A stretch of 26,018 nucleotides of DNA from Chlamydiota bacterium. GTDB lineage: Bacteria > Chlamydiota > Chlamydiia > Chlamydiales > VGMA01. The position numbers and the translations under genes are program-made. The notes beneath the pieces are model-generated. The model made no database searches and was not told the DNA's origin. It saw nothing but the letters and a program-made list of their open reading frames with translations. Of the stretch, positions 1 to 7,524 are shown one piece after another (the first letter of the stretch is position 1; each line of letters begins with the position of its first letter). The stretch is taken from contig VGMA01000007.1 in NCBI GenBank assembly GCA_016866575.1, positions 1 through 26,018 of the forward strand, written 5' to 3'.

Positions 1-423
1 TTCCATTTCAGATCTGTAAGAAGCTAGAATAGAAGCTCTTTCTTTATCTTTATGCGATATACCTCTTAAGATCTCTTTGTATTTGCCTTGAATTTTATGA
101 AATTCTTTCCAATCAGATAAGCTGCCGTCTCTTCTAGAGTATAAATGCATAAAATGAGCATGATAATCTGAAAAACTCTTTTCGGAATTTAGATTCATAG
201 GTTCTGCTGTAGCTGCAGGACATTCTAAAGATAAGAGGCGCTCATCTTCTATTTTTTTTCGTTCAATGTATTTTGAATAAAGGCTTCCACATTTATCTAA
301 AGGGATTTTAGCAGGGTATAGACGTAGTTCATATGCCTGTCCACCACAATTTTCCTTACGATTAAGCTCAATTAGTTCATCTTGATTATTTGTAAGCTTT
401 ACCGTTGAAGAAAAAGTTGTCAT
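1..423 (-). CDS. Hypothetical protein, 5' part only (runs off the left edge)
   Basis: An open frame reads leftwards from an ATG at 423 to the window edge without a stop, giving 141 residues that begin MTTFSSTVKLTNNQDELIEL. The start is well supported: AGGGAG lies 5 nt before the ATG (429-434 on the plus strand), and an extended -10 element sits just upstream. The visible part is hydrophilic and charged, with no signal peptide, no membrane segment and no motif I recognise. The second half (about residues 100-141) is rich in Lys, Glu and Arg and probably helical. It is divergent from glgB with a 179-bp spacer. The function is unknown and I propose none; confidence refers to its being a real gene. 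Confidence 0.75.
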   Translation of the reverse strand, partial: MTTFSSTVKLTNNQDELIELNRKENCGGQAYELRLYPAKIPLDKCGSLYSKYIERKKIEDERLLSLECPAATAEPMNLNSEKSFSDYHAHFMHLYSRRDGSLSDWKEFHKIQGKYKEILRGISHKDKERASILASYRSEME

Positions 424-448
424 GTAAACTCCCTATTGTTAGGCAATC

Positions 449-457
449 ATTATAACA
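449..457 (-). promoter_or_regulatory. Extended -10 promoter element for the leftward unknown gene
   Basis: Read on the minus strand this is TGTTATAAT, a perfect TATAAT box with the TGn extension. It would start transcription about 20 nt before the ATG at 423. No convincing -35 hexamer is seen at 16-18 nt, which is typical of extended -10 promoters. Prediction only. Confidence 0.4.
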
Positions 458-548
458 ACAAACAGATTTTCTATCTTCTTAAAGAATTCTTTATAAAATA
501 TGGATTAACTAGAGATTTAATTACCTTTATTTAGGAAAATTTTACATA

Positions 549-577
549 TAGACAAATATTTTATTTAGGTGTATAGC
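549..577 (+). promoter_or_regulatory. Predicted sigma70-type promoter of glgB
   Basis: TAGACA (549-554, 5 of 6 matches to TTGACA) is followed after 17 nt by TATAGC (572-577, 4 of 6 matches to TATAAT). The expected transcript start near 584 leaves a short leader that contains the GGAAGGG ribosome-binding site at 592-598. Confidence 0.45.
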
Positions 578-602
578 ATGTGTTCAATTATGGAAGGGTT
601 GC

Positions 603-2762
603 ATGCACCATCTTTTTATACAAGACATTGATTATTTGACACATGTAAAACATCGATTTCCTCATCAATTTTTAGGTCTTCATATTGATGTAGATCAAGA
701 AAAAATCATCCGTCTTTGGCGGCCGAGAAATGAGCGCTGCTTCATCAGACTATTTGGAAAAGAAATAGCAATGGAGCTTACCCATCCGGCAGGTTTATTT
801 ACTTTAAAAGTTCCAAAAGAAACGACCTATAAAGATTATGAAGTTCAGATGCCAGCAGGAAAATGGCATTATGATCCATATGCTTTTTGCTGTAGCTTTG
901 GTACACTTGATGCCTATTTATTCAACCAGGGTGTCCACTACCAAATCTATAATGTACTTGGAGCGCACTTGGTGAACCATGAGGGTGTGCAAGGGGTGAA
1001 ATTTGCTCTTTGGGCTCCTTCAGCGGAAGCAGTAAGCTTAGTTGGTGATTTTAATCACTGGGATGATGCGACATTCCCTATGCGTTTAGAGGGCAATTCT
1101 GGAGTTTGGGAGCTATTTGTTCCAGGACTTGAGCTAGGGGAAAAATACAAGTTTTCAATTCGACAAGCTAACGGCCAATATGCATATAAAATAGATCCTT
1201 ACGCCAATGCTTTTGAACTTAGACCAAGAACTGCAGCTATTGTTACCGACGTGAATCGCTTTTGTTGGCGCGATCAGGAATGGATGAATAAAAGGGCAAG
1301 AACTAGTCCAGTTCAAGGTCCTATGAACATCTATGAGCTCCATTTGGGATCTTGGATGCAAAAAGACGCTAAGTTTTTCAATTATCGAGAAATCGCATCT
1401 GAGCTAGTCCATTTCTGTAAAGAAATGCATTTCACCCATGTAGAAATACTTCCTATAACAGAGCATCCCTTAGATGATTCTTGGGGCTATCAAACAACCG
1501 GTTATTATGCCGTAACCAGTAGATATGGCTCTTGCGAAGATTTTCAATACTTTGTAAATCACTTACATATGCATGATATTGGGGTGATTATTGATTGGTC
1601 GCCTTCACATTTCCCAAAAGATGAATTTGCCTTAGCTCGTTTTGATGGCACCACTCTTTATGAATATGGTGATCCGAGAATCGGAGAGCATCCTGAATGG
1701 AATACATTAGTTTTTGACTATTGGAAAAATGAGGTCAAAAACTTTTTGATTGGTAGCGCCTTCTTTTGGATCGAAAAAATGCACATCGACGGTATTCGCG
1801 TAGATGCTGTAGCGTCCATGCTTTATCGAGATTATTCTAGACGCCATATGGAGTGGATACCTAATGTGCATGGAGGTAATGAAAATTTAGAAGCTATTGA
1901 TTTTCTGAGACATCTAAATTCTATTGTTCATGAAAGAGCGCCAAATGTCTTAATGATTGCAGAAGAGTCTACCCATTTTGCGGGTGTAACAGCGCCTACT
2001 GCATGGCAGGGATTAGGTTTTGATCTCAAATGGAATATGGGCTGGATGAATGACACTTTAAAATTCTTTAAGCGGGACTTTTCTCACCGCTCATACCATC
2101 ACGATGACATTACTTTTGGTCTTGTTTATCAATATTCAGAACGTTTTCTTTTACCGTTATCTCATGATGAGGTAGTCCATCAAAAACACTCTCTTTTATC
2201 AAAAATGCCGGGAGATGAGTGGCAAAAGTTTGCGAATTTGCGACTTTTATATGCTTACAGCTTAGCTCACCCAGGAAAAAATCTCTTCTTTATGGGAGCT
2301 GAAATAGGACAAAAAGGGGAGTGGAACTTTAGACATTCGCTAGACTGGCATCTTCTCAATGACCCTATGCACCGCAAACATTTTAGCTTTGTAAAGGCCG
2401 CAAATGCTGTTTACAAACAAAATAGCGCTTTTTGGGAGTGGGATTTTGAGCAAAGAGGCTTTGACTGGGTAAACTTCCAAGATTATGACAATTCTGTGAT
2501 TAGTTTTATGCGCCATAGCAATTTGCAGCATATACTCTGTGTTTGCAACTTCAGAGAGAGGCAAATCGATGAGTATTATCTTCCTCTTCAACGGGTTAAA
2601 AAGATCCAAGAGCTATTCAATTCAGATCACATTGCATATGGCGGCAGTGGCAAATTGAATGAGCAGATCTTTATTGAAAAAGATTACCACGGAGCTTCAA
2701 CTGGAGTGCGCTTTTCTGTCCCTTCTTTTGGTGTGCTCTTTTTTGAGGTAGAGTTTTGTTAA
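603..2762 (+). CDS. glgB: 1,4-alpha-glucan branching enzyme
   Basis: It makes the alpha-1,6 branches of glycogen by cutting an alpha-1,4 chain and transferring it. At 719 residues it has the usual GlgB length. A CBM48-like beta domain (about 125-215, with VSLVGDFNHW) precedes the GH13 barrel. The catalytic triad is intact: nucleophile Asp401 in GIRVDAVASM, acid/base Glu454 in MIAEEST, and Asp522 in LPLSHDEVVH, matching E. coli D405, E458 and D526 with a constant offset of 4. Two conserved stretches deviate: DWSPSH where most GlgBs have DWVPAH or DWVPGH, and HQKHS after the third catalytic Asp where HGKxS is usual. The GGAAGGG ribosome-binding site 4 nt before ATG603 fixes the start. It converges on the MFS gene with 5 bp between the stops and no visible terminator. 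Glycogen metabolism is a known chlamydial trait. Confidence 0.96.
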   Translation: MHHLFIQDIDYLTHVKHRFPHQFLGLHIDVDQEKIIRLWRPRNERCFIRLFGKEIAMELTHPAGLFTLKVPKETTYKDYEVQMPAGKWHYDPYAFCCSFGTLDAYLFNQGVHYQIYNVLGAHLVNHEGVQGVKFALWAPSAEAVSLVGDFNHWDDATFPMRLEGNSGVWELFVPGLELGEKYKFSIRQANGQYAYKIDPYANAFELRPRTAAIVTDVNRFCWRDQEWMNKRARTSPVQGPMNIYELHLGSWMQKDAKFFNYREIASELVHFCKEMHFTHVEILPITEHPLDDSWGYQTTGYYAVTSRYGSCEDFQYFVNHLHMHDIGVIIDWSPSHFPKDEFALARFDGTTLYEYGDPRIGEHPEWNTLVFDYWKNEVKNFLIGSAFFWIEKMHIDGIRVDAVASMLYRDYSRRHMEWIPNVHGGNENLEAIDFLRHLNSIVHERAPNVLMIAEESTHFAGVTAPTAWQGLGFDLKWNMGWMNDTLKFFKRDFSHRSYHHDDITFGLVYQYSERFLLPLSHDEVVHQKHSLLSKMPGDEWQKFANLRLLYAYSLAHPGKNLFFMGAEIGQKGEWNFRHSLDWHLLNDPMHRKHFSFVKAANAVYKQNSAFWEWDFEQRGFDWVNFQDYDNSVISFMRHSNLQHILCVCNFRERQIDEYYLPLQRVKKIQELFNSDHIAYGGSGKLNEQIFIEKDYHGASTGVRFSVPSFGVLFFEVEFC

Positions 2763-2767
2763 AATAG

Positions 2768-3979
2768 CTAATTTTTTTCTTTTGCTTTAGTATCCAAAAA
2801 GATCTGAGCTAAGATGAAAATCGCTAATGTTAATAGAGTTGAAGCAGCTACGTAAATAAAGCTGATGTCAATACCTGCTGCTAAAAAAGCAATTAACGAA
2901 CCTATAATCCAGCCTACTGATGAGATAGATCTTGATATCCCTAATGTTTTGCCGTGATGTTTTCTAGGCGATAGTAAAGAAATCAAACTAATAATATTGA
3001 CCACAGTAAAAGATGCAAAAATATTAGCTAAAATGATTGAGCTAACAAACAGGGGGTAAATTGTACTTAAAGTTGCAGCCCAGCAAAAAAATGCAGTGCA
3101 TATAGCCCCTATGAAACAGACAATTAGAGAAGAAAATCGCTTTAAGAAAAGGTAATTGAGATAAGAGCTTCCTAAAATCCAACCAATAGCTCCTATAACA
3201 TTAAAAAAAACAATCTGATCAATTCTTGCCCCAAATCTCTCAAAAGAAATCGCTGTAAACCATTGATCTATAGTGTCCCATCCTACAACATAAACTAGTA
3301 AAAGAAAATAGAGTAATCCTGCTTTTTTGTTTTTTAAAAGAGACTTTACATAGATAAAACTGCTCTTTTTTTCCAAATCCTTTGTTTTTTGGATTAGATG
3401 AGTTTCCTTAAAAAACAAAATCACTATCGTAAGGCTTATTAAGCTAATCAAAGCACAAATTAAAAAAGCAAAAGCAGCAGGCCAATTACTTCCTGCGACT
3501 ATGATGGATAAGATCCAGCCTATATTTGGGATGGTTTCTGCAAAGCCATAGTGGTTAGCTCTTTCATTATCGCTCAAAGTAGAATCAGCGATAATAGCAT
3601 AGCAAATCGTAGAGTTTGCAGAAAAAAAGCCGGTAAACAGCCTTGAAACTATAAGAAATATAAGGTGATTGAAGTAGATAGAGATAAAAGAGAGTATGTA
3701 GCCTAAAATGGTAGCAAAAATTGTGACTATAAGAGCGTATTTTCTGCCCTTTCGATCAGCAAGATCTCCAAGTATAGGAGCTCCAATGACTTGCGCTAAC
3801 GGAAAAACTCCAAAAAGGAGCGCAAGTAAGATGTTTTTGTATTCTAAGGTATAAGAAGAGGGTAAAAAAGAGGAATTTTCTTCTAAAAATAACCTAGCAA
3901 AAAGGGTAAATGCTAAGCCAAACCCAAAATTTTCCGCAAAAAGGGTGGAGTAAATAGAAAACAAAGAAGATTTCTTCAT
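2768..3979 (-). CDS. MFS transporter, tetracycline-resistance-like (TCR/TetA type)
   Basis: This is a 403-residue polytopic inner-membrane protein with about 12 hydrophobic segments. The signature MFS motif A, GDLADRKGRK, lies between TM2 and TM3 (about residues 70-80), and the halves are joined by a Lys-rich cytoplasmic loop near residues 190-210. The overall look is that of drug/H+ antiporters of the TetA/YajR kind, but the substrate cannot be read from the sequence. It lies 49 bp downstream of ligA on the same strand, so the two may be co-transcribed; a small CCCTT/AAGGG hairpin in the gap (near 4008-4021) lacks a T-run and is not a convincing terminator. No good Shine-Dalgarno precedes ATG3979. 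Family is confident, function is not. Confidence 0.85.
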   Translation of the reverse strand: MKKSSLFSIYSTLFAENFGFGLAFTLFARLFLEENSSFLPSSYTLEYKNILLALLFGVFPLAQVIGAPILGDLADRKGRKYALIVTIFATILGYILSFISIYFNHLIFLIVSRLFTGFFSANSTICYAIIADSTLSDNERANHYGFAETIPNIGWILSIIVAGSNWPAAFAFLICALISLISLTIVILFFKETHLIQKTKDLEKKSSFIYVKSLLKNKKAGLLYFLLLVYVVGWDTIDQWFTAISFERFGARIDQIVFFNVIGAIGWILGSSYLNYLFLKRFSSLIVCFIGAICTAFFCWAATLSTIYPLFVSSIILANIFASFTVVNIISLISLLSPRKHHGKTLGISRSISSVGWIIGSLIAFLAAGIDISFIYVAASTLLTLAIFILAQIFLDTKAKEKN

Positions 3980-4028
3980 TTTTCTATTCTAGCAAATCAA
4001 ACAGACCCCTTTATTAAGGGACTCATAC

Positions 4029-6014
4029 TCATAGCATGGAATCGAATTCTTCTTCTGAAAGAACCTTAATCCCGAGGCTTTCAGCTTTTTTAAGTTTTGA
4101 TCCAGCTTCAGATCCGGCCAATAGATAGTCTGTTTCTTTACTTACACTTGAGGCAACTTTGCCACCTCTTTGTTTGATCAAAGCAGCCGCCTCTGCTCTA
4201 GGGTATTTCTCTAAAGTCCCTGTCAAAACAAATATTTTTTGAAAAAACGGATGTCCTGATTTGATTTCCTCTGGAGCTTTGGGCTCTACGCCAAGAGATA
4301 AAAGTTCTTCGATTTCTTGCACATGCCGACTTTTTGAGAAAAATTCGACAATGGATTCGGCCATTTTAGGGCCGATTCCTTCTAATTCCAAAAGCTCTTC
4401 TTTGGTCGCTTTCTTGATATTTTCAATATTCTTAAAGTGATTGGCTAATATTTCAGAGCCGCCAGCACCAACGTATTTGATCCCTAAAGCAAAAATAAAT
4501 CGGGCCAAAGGGACGTTTTTTGAGCGCTCGATGCTGTCTAGTAAGTTGTGGATCGATTTTTCCTTAAAACCTTCTAATTTTTCAAGATCAGATGATGTAA
4601 TTTTGTATATATCAGATATGGAGCTTATAATTTTAGCTCCTAAGAGTTTTTCAACAATCTTTTCCCCAAGGTGATCGATATCCATTGCTCCCTTAGCAAC
4701 AAAAAATGTGATTCTTCTTAATGACTGAGCAGGACAAAGATAGCTGTTAAGACAGCGAAAAGCCACTTCTGATTCAAGACGAACAACAGGGCTTTGGCAA
4801 CTTGGGCAAAAAGAGGGCATCTTCCAGGCTTTAGAATGGCTATCGCGTTTTGTAAAATCTACACCCGCTACTTTTGGGATCACATCGCCACCTTTTTCTA
4901 TCCAAACAGTATCGTGAATGCGGATATCCTTACGGTCGATTTCGTCTTGATTGTGCAGTGTAGCTCTAGATATAGTGCTGCCAGCCAGCAAGGTAGGTTC
5001 CAGCTCTGCAACCGGAGTTAATATACCGGTTCTGCCTACTTGGACAGTAATGTCATTGATAGTTGTAATAGCCTGTTCAGGAGCAAATTTATAGGCTACA
5101 GCCCATCTAGGTGTTTTGCCGGTTGTCCCTAAAAAACCCCTTTCCTCAAGAGTATCGAGTTTGATCACTATCCCATCGATTTGAAAAGGGTAGAAGGGTC
5201 GTTTTTTTTCAATTTTTTCTGCGAATTCGAGCACTTCTTTGGGGTTTTTGCATCTAGCTGTATCTTGCTGATCAAAAGTAGGTAAGCCAATTCTTGTAAG
5301 AATTGAAGAAATCGATGATTGCCTTTTGATTTCTTCATCTTCAATTTCTACGATATCGTAAAAAACAATGTGCAGTTTTCTTCTTTTTACTTCACTTTTA
5401 TCTAAAAGCTTAATCGATCCAGCAGCAGCATTTCTTGGATTGGCCCATACTTCTTGGCCGTTTTCCTCTTTTTCTTTATTAAGCTCTTGGAAAATTTCGA
5501 TAGGTAAGTAGACCTCACCTCGCAGCTCTACAGTTTTTGGCTCTTTAAGCTGTAAAGGTAAATTCGCTAGCTGGGAGATGTTGATAGTAACATCATCTCC
5601 TTCTTTGCCATTACCTCTTGTTAAGGCTTGGACAAATTTCCCTTTTTCATACCTTACGGAAATCGCTACACCATCCATTTTTAATTCAGCAAAAAAATCG
5701 ACATGTTCTCTTTCTAGAAGTTTTTGCATTCTCTTAGTAAAGTCATCAAGCTCCTCTTCACTATAGGTATTTGCTAAAGAGAGCATAGGATAGCGATGTT
5801 TCACTGTTTTAAATCCAGGCGAAGGGGATTCACCAATTTTTTCTAGTGGAGAGTCAGATGGTTTCCATTCAGGGTGAATTTGTTCTATCTCTTTTGCTTT
5901 TTTTACAAGCTCATCGTATGCAAAATCGGTAATTTCAGGGTTGCATTCATCGTAGTATAAAGCGTCGTGACGAGCTATTTCACTAATTAAATCGAGGTAT
6001 TCTTTTTTATTCAT
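4029..6014 (-). CDS. ligA: NAD+-dependent DNA ligase LigA
   Basis: It seals nicks in replication and repair using NAD+. The 661-residue protein shows the full domain order. The N-terminal Ia domain is followed by the adenylation domain with nucleophile Lys112 in AELKMDG, NPRNAAAGS (192-200) and GIVIK (281-285). Then come the OB fold (about 315-395), a four-Cys zinc finger (Cys403, 406, 421, 427) and helix-hairpin-helix repeats (about 440-575). A C-terminal BRCT domain (591-661) contains GGKVASSVSKETDYLLAG. Length and motifs match chlamydial LigA and nothing is missing. The ATG at 6014 gives the family's usual N-terminus; only a weak GAGAG precedes it. A TATACT box 7-12 nt upstream of the ATG would place transcription very near the start codon, so the true promoter is uncertain. 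It is divergent from the pseudokinase gene. Confidence 0.97.
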   Translation of the reverse strand: MNKKEYLDLISEIARHDALYYDECNPEITDFAYDELVKKAKEIEQIHPEWKPSDSPLEKIGESPSPGFKTVKHRYPMLSLANTYSEEELDDFTKRMQKLLEREHVDFFAELKMDGVAISVRYEKGKFVQALTRGNGKEGDDVTINISQLANLPLQLKEPKTVELRGEVYLPIEIFQELNKEKEENGQEVWANPRNAAAGSIKLLDKSEVKRRKLHIVFYDIVEIEDEEIKRQSSISSILTRIGLPTFDQQDTARCKNPKEVLEFAEKIEKKRPFYPFQIDGIVIKLDTLEERGFLGTTGKTPRWAVAYKFAPEQAITTINDITVQVGRTGILTPVAELEPTLLAGSTISRATLHNQDEIDRKDIRIHDTVWIEKGGDVIPKVAGVDFTKRDSHSKAWKMPSFCPSCQSPVVRLESEVAFRCLNSYLCPAQSLRRITFFVAKGAMDIDHLGEKIVEKLLGAKIISSISDIYKITSSDLEKLEGFKEKSIHNLLDSIERSKNVPLARFIFALGIKYVGAGGSEILANHFKNIENIKKATKEELLELEGIGPKMAESIVEFFSKSRHVQEIEELLSLGVEPKAPEEIKSGHPFFQKIFVLTGTLEKYPRAEAAALIKQRGGKVASSVSKETDYLLAGSEAGSKLKKAESLGIKVLSEEEFDSML

Positions 6015-6030
6015 AGCTCTCAGTATAGGT

Positions 6031-6062
6031 TAAAAGTGGGAAAAAATCGATCTAAAAGTGGG
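6031..6062. repeat. Two direct copies of TAAAAGTGGG, 22 bp apart
   Basis: The 10-mer TAAAAGTGGG occurs at 6031-6040 and again at 6053-6062 in the 119-bp spacer between the divergent ligA and the pseudokinase gene. The 22-bp period is about two helical turns, as expected for a protein binding two sites on one face of the DNA. Its role as an operator is inference; the repeat itself is seen directly. Confidence 0.45.
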
Positions 6063-6073
6063 TGAAATTCTCA

Positions 6074-6103
6074 TTGCTAAAAAAGAGCTAAGAAAACTAG
6101 AAT
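6074..6103 (+). promoter_or_regulatory. Candidate promoter of the pseudokinase gene
   Basis: TTGCTA (6074-6079) is separated by 18 nt from TAGAAT (6098-6103, 5 of 6 matches to TATAAT). Transcription would start near 6110, just before AGAAGG at 6116-6121, which lies 12 nt from the ATG. It sits immediately downstream of the TAAAAGTGGG direct repeats. Confidence 0.35.
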
Positions 6104-6133
6104 TTACCGGTTAAAAGAAGGTATTTTTAAATC

Positions 6134-6775
6134 ATGTACCCAACTAGTCGTGATAGTTTATCTCCTCCTCCAACAGATGATTTGAGCTGGATTATCAAAA
6201 TAGGAGAGGGAAAAAAAGTGCCTCTTCCAGGCTATGAAATCGCCAGATCAAACGAAACCCTGCAAACCATCATCAGAAGCAACGCCAATATCGAAATAGA
6301 AGTTGTCATGAAATATGCAGAAAGAATGTTCAAGGTCATAGAAGCTGCATGTAGGGCAATGCCTTTAGAATATATTCCCGATAGTATTACCCCTGCTGAT
6401 TTTGTGATTGTAGAAGGTAAATTGCGCCTTGCTGGCTTCATTAAAAGAGGCTTCGATGAGTCAAAAAATGAGCTTCCTTATGGAGAGTGTTTAGATCGCA
6501 AAATTTATTCCTATAAATCTCCTGAAGCCCTTTTAGGGGTAACTAGTGATAAGCAAAAATCATTAGTCTGGAGTTTAGCGGTAATTATTCATGAACTAGC
6601 TACGCACAAGGTTCCTTTCCAAAGAGCTAACAATTTCAAAAGCCAGGCAGAGCAGCCTTTAGAAATAGCGGAAGATCTTGATGAAAATCTCAAAGATATA
6701 TTAGCTAGAATGCTTACCAAAAATCCTGATGAGAGAGCAAATTTAGCGCAGGCTAAAAGGCTTTTTGCCGCATAA
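6134..6775 (+). CDS. Degenerate Ser/Thr protein kinase-like protein (pseudokinase)
   Basis: At 213 residues it is shorter than a kinase domain (about 260), yet the C-lobe is recognisable. YKSPEALLG (127-135) matches the APE region, LVWSLAVIIHELATHKVPF (144-162) matches the DVWSLG helix, and NPDERA (197-202) carries the subdomain XI Arg. The catalytic elements are lost. There is no Gly-rich loop or VAIK lysine in the short N-terminal part. IPDSITPADFVI (81-92) stands where HRDLKPxN belongs, and LRLAGF (97-102) stands where the DFG Asp should be. The reading frame is intact, so this looks like a maintained pseudokinase rather than a decaying gene. ATP binding or phosphotransfer is not expected; a binding or scaffold role, possibly towards host proteins, is speculation. 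It converges on the next gene with an 8-bp gap. Confidence 0.75.
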   Translation: MYPTSRDSLSPPPTDDLSWIIKIGEGKKVPLPGYEIARSNETLQTIIRSNANIEIEVVMKYAERMFKVIEAACRAMPLEYIPDSITPADFVIVEGKLRLAGFIKRGFDESKNELPYGECLDRKIYSYKSPEALLGVTSDKQKSLVWSLAVIIHELATHKVPFQRANNFKSQAEQPLEIAEDLDENLKDILARMLTKNPDERANLAQAKRLFAA

Positions 6776-6783
6776 TCTAAAAA

Positions 6784-7509
6784 CTAAACTGGCAGTACTG
6801 CAGGGCTAATTCTAAAATAGCCGTCGCTACTGCATAGTTTTTCATCAGATGTGAAAATAGCTAAAACTGATGTCAACATGTAAGGAGAAGGGCTCGCTTT
6901 TAGGCCGTACTTCATTCGCATTTTCTCTAAGGCAGGGCAGTCGATTTGTAAAAAAAAGACTTTAGGGCAGTGTGGCAAGGAAATAGAAAAAGAGGCTTTA
7001 AGAGAGAAATAAAATTCCTCTCCTATTTCTTCAATTTCGATCATCTCGATCTTTTCCTGGGGTAAGCTCACTCTTACTTTTGAACCAATCAGTTCAGGAA
7101 GTCGAGAAAAATCGAAATCATCTCGGATAAAACCTAGTAGAGTTTTTACTACATCTCTTGGTATGTTCAAATAAACAAAGCCATCATCATGTCTTAAAAG
7201 TTTACCTTTAATAGGTTTATTAAAAGCAGTAAAAAGCTTTTCAGAAAAAGGGGCTTTTTCGATTTTTTCCTTAGATCTTTCAAGAATCAGGTATGGGCAA
7301 AAAGAAAATGGATTGGCGATTTCTTGTGGCCATAAAGAGGGGAAAGGGCTGTAGGTAGTTTTTTCTAGAGGTCTATAAGCGAATAGACGATCTTGAAATT
7401 TTTCATCATCATAAGGAAGATCAAATTTGATTTCGAATAATTTCTTGATCTCTTGGTAAGAGGGAAGAGAAATTAAAGAAGATGTAGAGGTGACATGCTC
7501 GATCGTCAT
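6784..7509 (-). CDS. Conserved-looking hypothetical protein downstream of miaB
   Basis: I do not recognise this 241-residue protein. It is soluble-looking, with no signal peptide or membrane helices. An N-terminal helical stretch (about 15-45) is followed by a Pro/aromatic-rich segment and then a mixed alpha/beta region from about 95 on (KGKLLRHDDGFVYLNIP, SKVRVSLP, EEFYFSLKASFSISL). Near the C-terminus is KYGLKASPSPYMLTSVLAIF. It begins 15 bp after the miaB stop on the same strand, so co-transcription is likely. No clear Shine-Dalgarno precedes ATG7509, which suggests translation following from miaB. Linkage to a tRNA-modifying enzyme does not by itself give a function. Confidence 0.7.
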   Translation of the reverse strand: MTIEHVTSTSSLISLPSYQEIKKLFEIKFDLPYDDEKFQDRLFAYRPLEKTTYSPFPSLWPQEIANPFSFCPYLILERSKEKIEKAPFSEKLFTAFNKPIKGKLLRHDDGFVYLNIPRDVVKTLLGFIRDDFDFSRLPELIGSKVRVSLPQEKIEMIEIEEIGEEFYFSLKASFSISLPHCPKVFFLQIDCPALEKMRMKYGLKASPSPYMLTSVLAIFTSDEKLCSSDGYFRISPAVLPV

Positions 7510-7524
7510 AGACCGAGCATTATA

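Noticed and set aside
4008..4021. CCCTT/AAGGG hairpin between ligA and the MFS gene
   Set aside because: It has a short stem, no T-run on the minus strand and only 49 bp between genes; read-through from ligA seems more likely than termination.
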